This document shows positions 57,320 through 64,000 of a stretch of DNA of 64,000 nt, piece by piece; position 1 is the first letter of the stretch; every line of letters starts with the position of its first letter. Made by a program: the position numbers and the translations under genes. The notes beneath the pieces are model-generated. The model searched no databases. It worked only from the letters and a program-made list of their open reading frames with translations, and was not told the origin of the DNA. The DNA comes from Takakia lepidozioides (lineage: Eukaryota; Streptophyta; Takakiopsida; Takakiales; Takakiaceae), in the NCBI GenBank assembly GCA_030704615.1, contig CM060732.1:66261053-66325052 (forward strand), read 5' to 3'.

Positions 57320-59135
57320 TGCCAGATTTCTTTCTGGAGAATAAACTTGTTGACATGTATTCCAAATGCCAAAGCATGAAGCGAGCACATCAAGTGTTTG
57401 ACAATATGTTTCGCTGAGATGTGGTCTCATGGAGTGCAATGATAGCAGGATATGCTCAGCAAGGGTTTGGTAGGGAGGCTTTTGAGCTCTATGAGCAAAT
57501 GATATCAGAAGGGATGAAGCCCAACAAGGTAACATTCATATGTGTTCTAAATGCATGTGCCAGTTTAGGAGCCCTCGAAAAGGGCAAAGTGTTACGTGCT
57601 GACATCATCAAAACTGGAATTGTGTCATATGTTAATTTGGAGAACACCCTTGTTGATATGTATGCCAAATACAGGAGCATGAAGGATGCATGTCAAGTGT
57701 TTGACAGAATGGCTCAACGAGATGTGGTCTCATGGAACGCCATGATTGGAGGATATACTGAGCATAGGTGTGGTACAGAGGCTTTCAAGATGAAGCGGGA
57801 AATGCAAGAGGGGGTGGTGCCAAATAGGGCCACATTTGTCTCCCTTCTCAAAGCCTATGCTAGTCTAGGAGCCCTGGAAAAGGGCAAAGCTGTCCATGCT
57901 GACATTAGCAAAAGTGGAATTGCTCCAGATATTATTCTCGGGGGGGGGGGGGGGGGGGGGGGGGCTTGCTGACATGTATGCCAAATGTGGGAGGATGAAG
58001 GCTGCACATTAAGTGTTTGACAATATGGCTCAACCAAATGTGGTCTCATGGACTTGATTGCAGAATATGCTCAGCATGGGTGTGGGTGGGGGGCCCTCCA
58101 ACTCTATGAGCAAATGCAAGCGGAAGGGGTCTGACATGGTCACATTCAATGGCCTTGTCAATGCATGTGCCAGCCTGGGAACCAAGGGGAAAAAGTACAT
58201 GCTGACATCATCAAAGCTGGGATATTGACACAGATATCTTTCTGGAGACTACCCTTGTGGTCATGTATGCAATTAGACAGGATGACACCCAGTACTGCAC
58301 ACTTTCCATGGCCGCCATTTGTCATGATCACAGATGAAAAGAATCCCAACATTGCCTTAAGTATTACTCCTCGCATGGTGGACCAAGTTTTGGGGACACA
58401 GAGCCTCAGCCATGATGATTTCAAGAGCGGTTCAAAAGTGAAGTTCTGCTATTTCAGAAACTCCATGCGTTGAGACACATGGAGAAAGACTGCCATCATG
58501 CTAGAGACATGGAGTGGAGTAAGCTCAGACCCTAAAGTTTTGATTTAGTTGTCCTGTCCTGGCACCTAAGGCAGAACTGTTTCTTTTGTAGATTTCCACT
58601 ATTGATGGCTCCCACGTTGAGAACACTTGGAAGTGTGTTTTGATATCATGACACATTGAGCTGCAAAGGTGTTTGTTGTGATACCTCTTTTGCAGCTGTA
58701 CAGAAGTTCAACAGGGGCTTGCACAGTCAAATGAGATTCTTGCTCACTGGGTCTTGTGATGCAGGACCCAGAATTTTTCGGCCATGCAGGCTGGTTGGAT
58801 GAGGCAGAGGACTTCATTTGCAACATGCCAATTGAACCAGACAACTTGGTGTGGAGGGCTTTCCTTGGTGCCTAAATTTTTTTTGATGATATGGCATCTC
58901 AAATTGGATCCACAGGATGCTGCCGCTTATGTGCTGCTATCAAATGATAAGCTTCGACTGGACAGTGGATGGTAAAGCAAAGATGAAAAAAATAATGGCT
59001 AGAAAGGGGTCAAGGCACGTCTCCACAATGAGAGGTATACATTGGTTGTGGCAGACACTGCGTCCACAAATTGAAGAAATCCACGCTGAGCTGGACAGAT
59101 TGTCTGGGCAGATGAAGGAGGCTGGGTAGGTGCCT
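57320..59135 (+). pseudogene. PPR-DYW pseudogene, copy 3, heavily decayed
   Basis: Starts within an L motif (FLENKLVDMYSKC) and meets a stop at 57418. It is then open through two triplets (57421-57939), where a G25 run replaces about 10 expected bases. Further PPR pieces with frame breaks continue to about 58265. An unrelated 500-base stretch follows, then E and E+ remnants at about 58775-59135 (GWLDEAEDFICNMPIEP, DPQDAAAYVLLSN, QIEEIHAELDRLSGQMKEAG), ending before DYW. It is not functional. Confidence 0.9.
57940..57964 (+). repeat. G25 homopolymer inside PPR copy 3
   Basis: Twenty-five consecutive G between ATTATTCTC and CTTGCTGACATG, where sister copies have GGAGACTGCCC. Confidence 0.9.
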
Positions 59136-60025
59136 GACACAGTTTGGCCTCTCTATGTCATAAAATGGTCTAGGAATGTTTTTTTTTTCAGTTCATAAAA
59201 ACAAACAACATCATTCATCCCCAGACAGATTATGAAACCCTCAATCTATTATCATTCATCTAATGTCTTGTGAAAAGACGAAGTAAAGTTCAGCGTCTGA
59301 TTGAAGCTAGGGCAGCTTAGGTGCCTCTCACAGAAAAGTCTAAGGTTGCCAGACTTCAGACATAACCCGAATCTCTTGTCATTACCACCATGGTAGTTTG
59401 ACTTTATTCCAGTGTATAGCTTGTTCCACTCTAATTCTTCTGGGACCTAGCTGTTTGACATCTTTGCGGATAGGTAGCACCTTGCCCACAATTCTTTGTT
59501 GGTTTTCAAATTGCAGCACTCTTTGGAGAAATAAAAAATATATCATATAAACAACATTCATACAAATTTGCTTGCCATTGTATCAAAACAAGCCGTGCAG
59601 GACTTCATTACACCGGTCAAATAAATATGGAATAAAATGAATGTTTGTCATGTCATAAAAGTTGAATATACCCCATTTATCTTGACATTGTTCTCAGAAG
59701 TTGTCACTAGTAGTGCGGAGCAACGCGAAGCCCTAGTTCTAGGGACGGCCGAAGGTCGGAAGCTAGTTTAGCGTAGACCAGGAATAGGGTGCCATAGTGC
59801 CACATCATGCCGTCACGTTTCGTCGTTGACAGGTCATCGTAGACACGTCATCGCCGTCAAATGTTTTTTCGACCCTGCCCGTTCTGCCCGACTATAACAA
59901 AAACCCGGGAGAGATGGTCTATACACCAGCGTCGTTGTGAGTGGGAAGGGAGGATGATGGGAGGCACGATGGTGGGACAACCGCAATCACAAGGTGTGGC
60001 TTTTTCTTAATGCACGATGTGAAGA
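59136..60025. other. Noncoding, contains another family C repeat
   Basis: No gene is seen. The family C repeat lies at 59688-59870. Confidence 0.5.
59688..59870 (+). repeat. Dispersed repeat family C, longest copy
   Basis: Left half (GTTCTCAGAAGTTGTCAC, AGTAGTGCGGAGCAACGCGA) matches 62137-62183. Right half (GGCCGAAGGTCGGAAGCTAG to GGTGCCATAGTGCCAC) matches 56382-56440. So two other copies each share one half. The nature of the element is unknown. Confidence 0.75.
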
Positions 60026-60288
60026 AGTTTCCATATTCCATTATGTACACTGCCTTGGTCGACATGTATGCCAAATGTGGCAGCATAAATGATGCACGTC
60101 AAGTGTTCGACAAAATGCGTCAACGAAATGTGGTCTCAATGTGGTCTCATGGAATGCAGTGATCACAAGATATGCCCACTATGGGTGTGGTAGGAAGGCT
60201 TTGGAGGTCTATGAGCAATTGATGTCTGTGCTAGCCTCGCAGCCTGGGAGATGGGCAAGGAGGTTCATGCGGACATTCAAAAGGCTGA
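60026..60288 (+). pseudogene. PPR fragment, copy 4, cut by LINE sequence
   Basis: Encodes ALVDMYAKCGSINDARQVFD and further repeat pieces. A short duplication (ATGTGGTCTCA twice, about 60128-60149) breaks the frame. PPR likeness ends near 60288, where LINE family B sequence begins. Confidence 0.85.
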
Positions 60289-60435
60289 AATTCAGGTTGC
60301 CCACACAACGGGCGCTTACAATCCCTCTTTCCTCTCTGCGTTTGTTTGCTATTCAAAAGTAGGCTACTCGCCCTAACTTTGAATTTCCATCTAGTGCCGA
60401 AAGTGGGTAAACCCTTGAGGTCATCCATGAACTAT
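60289..60435 (-). mobile_element. LINE family B fragment (copy 4)
   Basis: CAGGTTGCCCACACAACGGG through GTGCCGAAAGTGGGTAAACC to CTTGAGGTCATCCATGA matches 29500-29615 of the LINE, same orientation. It abuts PPR copy 4. Confidence 0.88.
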
Positions 60436-61538
60436 GTCATCAGGCCCAGTACCTTAGCTGAAAGAGCAGGGATAGAGTTTGGGTCCAGATCCTACTACAA
60501 GTATGGGATTGTTTTTCTTGCATGGATTCATTGTATGCTTTATAAGGGAACATTTTCTAGTGTGATTTCAGCGCAATGATGCTTCATCTGCTATGCCTGG
60601 AAGCATTTTTCCCATAATCCTTTTCAGCAAGCACTTGGCATGTCTTCAGATCTTTGCAGTGTTGCTAATAGATTGAACCAGTGTGTGCTGGTTAAACATA
60701 TTCTACAATACAGCAGCTGCTGTCACTTGCTGATGCCTGCAAGTTTTCCCATCTTCTTTAGCGATGAATTCACATGTCTTCAAGACATCTTCTTTGCTTC
60801 TGAGCTGTGGGCATGGCTGTGGTTTACAGGTATGAGGCAGCGCAGATATTACGTAAGAGAGTGGAAGTGCTCATTTGTCTAGGATGGTATTAAGAGAAAT
60901 TTTCAAAATACTGCAGTTTGCTATCTCAGTGCTGGGATGGCTGCACCCTGCATCCCCAAATACATGGGCGCCTTTGTCTGTCAGCCTTGTGAATATCTCT
61001 GAGTTTTCCAGTTTGTATCTTACCTCACCTATACCGTGTCCCCAGGTTTCTGCGTCTGCCAAGATGCCAGACATCCCTTTGCTACCCATTCCTCACAACC
61101 TAAATGTGGTGGGTGTCGCTGAGTCAAAACGTGCAGCAAACGGACACCTGGAAACTCTGGCTCCGTCCAATAATATTGCAAAAAGTATTCTGAAAAGCCT
61201 ATGAACTAGGCTCGTCCAATTCGTAAGTTTGGCAACTGAGAGAGGCTAGAGGGGGTATGATATAAGTCTTATGTCTTATCCCCCGGAACTTCGAAATTGC
61301 AACAGACATCCGCCTTGACCAACAGACACTAGGCTCTTTAAAGCTCATGGATCTCGTGTTTCCAGCAAGACACAGGGCATCAGACTTCCCACCTCCTCGC
61401 AAGCAACAGGACATCAAAGAAAATTACCTTTAGGTATCTTTATCAAATAGGTTATTTTCCCCTCACTGAAGGGGTCTGATTTGTGAGAAGTAACTTCCGT
61501 TTTCTTTCTCTTTATCTTTTTCTTTTTTAAAGTCTTAG
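60436..61538. other. Noncoding, no gene recognised
   Basis: The open frame at 60875-61204 (109 residues) and its reverse have no family likeness I know. Confidence 0.4.
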
Positions 61539-61885
61539 GTGTGTACCAGTGTTGGGCGGTTATTTGATTGTCTTCATAACCGGCGGTTCCGGTCGCTTCA
61601 AATTTTAGAAAACTATTAACATGTTGTTGCGGTTATTAAATTTTTTATGGCTAGATATAACCTGCCGGTTACGGTTAATTTCAAAAACCTCAAATAACTG
61701 CGGGTATTGGGCGGTTCTTTAAGAGGTTTTTTGCTCGGTTATTTGAATGCGTGACCTCTGCCGATTCCTAACTGGACCGGTTACTTCATTTTTTCACCTC
61801 CGCCGGTCATATATACATATAACCGGACAGGTAACCGCCGGGTATTAGAGAGAAATTCAAATAACCGCCCAACACTGGTGTGTAC
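61539..61885. mobile_element. hAT-type MITE with terminal inverted repeats and 8-bp target duplication
   Basis: The element 61547-61877 (331 bp) begins CAGTGTTGGGCGGTTATTTG and ends with its inverse (CAAATAACCGCCCAACACTG). It is flanked on both sides by GTGTGTAC (61539-61546 and 61878-61885). An 8-bp duplication and CAGTG ends fit the hAT superfamily. It has no coding capacity and is rich in internal CCGGTTA/TAACCGG words, so it is non-autonomous. The perfect flanks suggest a fairly recent insertion. Confidence 0.95.
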
Positions 61886-62136
61886 CTATCGTAATGCAGC
61901 TTAGTCTTAATGGCAACCTTTATGTGCTTCCAATTGATATCAGACTTGTCAAACTCTGGGGAAGCCTAAGAGGAGGGACCAACAAGATTTCGGCTCTCTT
62001 TCCTTTCAAAAATAAAAATAATATGATAGCTCCGGCAACACTCCGCCGTTCTTCTTCCGGAAAACAATGAAATATGGGATGTATGTATGTAACACCATGG
62101 GGATGACTAGCTTTTTTTGTGAAAATTGAACATAGT

Positions 62137-62183
62137 TCTCAGAATTCGTCGCTAGTAGTGCGGACCAACGCAAAACCCTAGTA
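62137..62183 (+). repeat. Dispersed repeat family C, left half
   Basis: GTTCTCAGAATTCGTCGCTA then GTAGTGCGGACCAACGC matches the left half of 59688-59870. Confidence 0.75.
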
Positions 62184-62220
62184 GGGGTTGTATGTTTTTA
62201 AACACTTTTAAGCACTTGAG

Positions 62221-62400
62221 GAGGTAGCCCAGTGGTTGGGTGTTTGTGCCTTGCATGCGCATAACCTAGGTGATCATGGGGTTCAATCCTTCAACATGTG
62301 CCTTCAGACCGTCCATTGGGCCCTCGATGGCTTGTGCGTTGAGCTATAGGCTCTGTAAATTCACTGGACGTTAAAGAAACTTTATCTTTATCTTTATGTT
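62221..62400 (+). mobile_element. tRNA-derived SINE (family D) with CTTTAT tail
   Basis: Box A-like GGTAGCCCAGTGGTTGG, box B-like GGGGTTCAATCC about 50 bases on, a unique body, and a (CTTTAT)n end (TTTATCTTTATCTTTATG). It differs from family A in body and tail. Confidence 0.8.
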
Positions 62401-62501
62401 CTTAAACCGCAATCGTAGGATTTACACGTTTTGAGGCACGGTGCATTTATAGGGTGCAGTTGCACCAAAACGATAAACTATCTTATCTATCTTTCAATTA
62501 T

Positions 62502-62811
62502 GCATTGAGAAATTAAAATTAAGTAGTAGTTTCGGGAGTGAGAGTTTTAATTTCGCATTGAGAAATTAAATTAAGTGGTAGTTTCGGGAGTGAGAGTTTT
62601 AATTTCGCATTGAGAATTTAAATTAAGTGGTAGTTTCGGGAGTGAGAGTTTTAATTTCACATTGAGAAATGAAAATTAAGTCGTAGTTTCCGAGTGAGGG
62701 TTTTGATTTCGCATTGAGAAATTAAAATCAAGTGGTAGTTTCGAGAGTGAGAGTTTTAATTTCGCATTGAGAAATTAAAATTAGGTAGTAGTTTCAGGAG
62801 TGAGAGTTTCG
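62502..62811 (+). repeat. Minisatellite, about six units of 53 bp
   Basis: Each unit runs GCATTGAGAAATTAAAATTA, AGTAGTAGTTTCGGGAGTGA, GAGTTTTAATTTC with scattered substitutions and 1-2 base indels. Confidence 0.93.
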
Positions 62812-63129
62812 TCTCGACAAATTATCCATGGGACGTGACAACCTTTAAGGTCTCTTGGAGTCTCAAGTCTATCATGGAAAGGGCCTAGTATCGGGTGAGC
62901 ATAGCCTGAGGAAATCCAACGCCTATAGGATAACATGTTTATCATGTATAGGGGTTACTTGTTTCTTAAGTGTAGCTATGAGGGCCTATTTGGGTAATTA
63001 AAAATAATTTCACAAATTTTTTAGTTTCTCAATTTTCGTTTCGTTGAAGGATATTCAAAAGGCATCCTAGGAATATGCGATAAATTCGCTTGTGCTCACG
63101 TGACCATGCTCACTCGCTACCCAACCTCC

Positions 63130-63334
63130 TATATTTATGGCCTTATGCAAGTGGCTCTCACCAGCATAAAGGTCGCCGCCTCTATCTTGTAAAGTTGTTC
63201 AAGTTATCTGATCCTCGTTAGTGTAGGTAGGTAGAGTAGTTAAGGCCACATTACATTAGGTAGGTAGAGTAGTTAAGACTTTTAGGATATTGTGTCCACC
63301 ACTCAAAAACTGACAAAGACATGCAGATTTCTCA
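63130..63334 (+). mobile_element. Probable 3' part of a copia 5' LTR
   Basis: A TATA-like CTATATTTATGG at about 63130 is followed by a transcript-like region and a CA end (63334) next to a primer-binding site. The LTR start is not resolved. Confidence 0.5.
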
Positions 63335-63346
63335 TGGTATTAGAGC
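63335..63346 (+). other. Primer-binding site for initiator tRNA-Met (copia type)
   Basis: TGGTATTAGAGC differs in one base from TGGTATCAGAGC, the usual site complementary to the 3' end of plant initiator tRNA-Met. Confidence 0.7.
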
Positions 63347-63651
63347 TAAGAACTAATTAGCTTACTAGACTAATAGTGTTTCTGCACATAGAAGTATTCT
63401 GCACAAACTCCCAAGGCTGATACAAGGCTCATACAGTTCTATATGTAAGGAGGGTGTAGGATAAAGCTACACCTGCACGACCAAATTACATGTGTAGTAC
63501 CAAGCTTGGGTCCGCAAGACAAAAACGTAGATATTCTCTTGTTCTGTGCAATACACATGTTATTTCCTCGTCTATTATTCTTTCAAAAGATTTTTTTTCT
63601 GAACTTACTTTGCACTCCCAATAGATAAAATAGTTAGACTATAGTTCATCA

Positions 63652-64000
63652 TGTCGGATTTTGAATCATCGTTCTTTGAGCTCCACAAATTACAATGAGC
63701 CTCAAACTACGTCGCCTGGAAATTTAGAATCCAGAGTATTCTTGAACATTAGGATTTATGGGAACTGGTTGAGCCAAAGCCGGTCCTCACTATCTCCAAC
63801 TCAACAACTAGTGCTACTGCTACAAGTGTCATCTCCAATATTACCTCCCAACCAAGCCCCGCAGACAATGTCATACTCGGAAAATCGCAAGGCCTTATCC
63901 ATCCATTATCAAGTTGTCTATGAAGGATCAAATCATCATGTTCATTCTAAACGCCAAAACACCGCGTGATTGTTATTAGGAAACACTTCGCAAACAGTTC
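63652..64000 (+). pseudogene. Ty1/copia gag start, broken, runs off the window
   Basis: A Met at 63652 starts a short frame closed by TGA. In the frame near 63710 WKFRIQSILEH, a stop, then DLWELVEPKP give the typical copia gag (WKFRMxxxLE, DLWELV) pattern. Together with the upstream primer site this marks a decayed copia element continuing beyond base 64000. Confidence 0.75.

Overview
The window is nuclear DNA of a land plant. It has GT-AG introns, chloroplast- and mitochondrion-targeted housekeeping genes, and several intron-poor PLS-type PPR genes whose repeats are nearly identical. That PPR style, with abundant LINE, SINE and gypsy debris, suits a seedless plant (moss, liverwort, hornwort, lycophyte or fern). 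I cannot name the species.

Layout. 1-2195 is the 3' half of a frameshifted Ty3/gypsy element whose integrase ends in a PHD-type zinc finger. 3227-8890 (minus) is a complete nine-exon gene for the chloroplast chaperonin Cpn60 alpha. 10006-11351 (minus) is an mTERF-family gene and 12413-17145 (plus) a complete eleven-exon ispE/CMK gene of the plastid MEP pathway; the two are divergent. 20386-22277 (plus) carries KNOX1 and KNOX2 (MEINOX) exons with no ELK or homeodomain in sight. It is followed by an inverted dead copy of the KNOX1 exon next to a dead copy of a glycosyltransferase exon. 24-33 kb is poor in genes: an L1-type LINE remnant, SINEs, a LINE with a 13-bp target-site duplication, and an isolated GT4 terminal exon. 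34069-34150 is tRNA-Ser(GCU).

35415-37880 (minus) encodes a predicted mitochondrial RanBP2-type zinc-finger protein with a long Pro-rich repeat block. 39705-42490 is a DYW-type PPR gene broken by one frameshift and one nonsense codon. Two kinase genes follow on the minus strand: a receptor-type kinase lacking its catalytic residues, and an intact soluble kinase. 48.5-54.8 kb holds a second PPR copy: its 5' block (48490-49115) is separated by LINE fragments from its body (52303-54830), and most of its DYW domain is deleted. Beyond lie a truncated P450, two more PPR wrecks, a hAT-type MITE with a perfect 8-bp target duplication, another SINE, a 53-bp minisatellite and the start of a copia element.

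How it works together: Cpn60 alpha folds plastid proteins, IspE makes plastid isoprenoid precursors, and the mTERF, PPR-DYW and zinc-finger families usually act on organelle transcripts. The genes share organelle targeting but show no operon-like arrangement. The clearest dynamics are PPR duplication and decay, driven by or mixed with LINE insertions. All exon models come from reading frame, family similarity and splice sites; no search or transcript was available.
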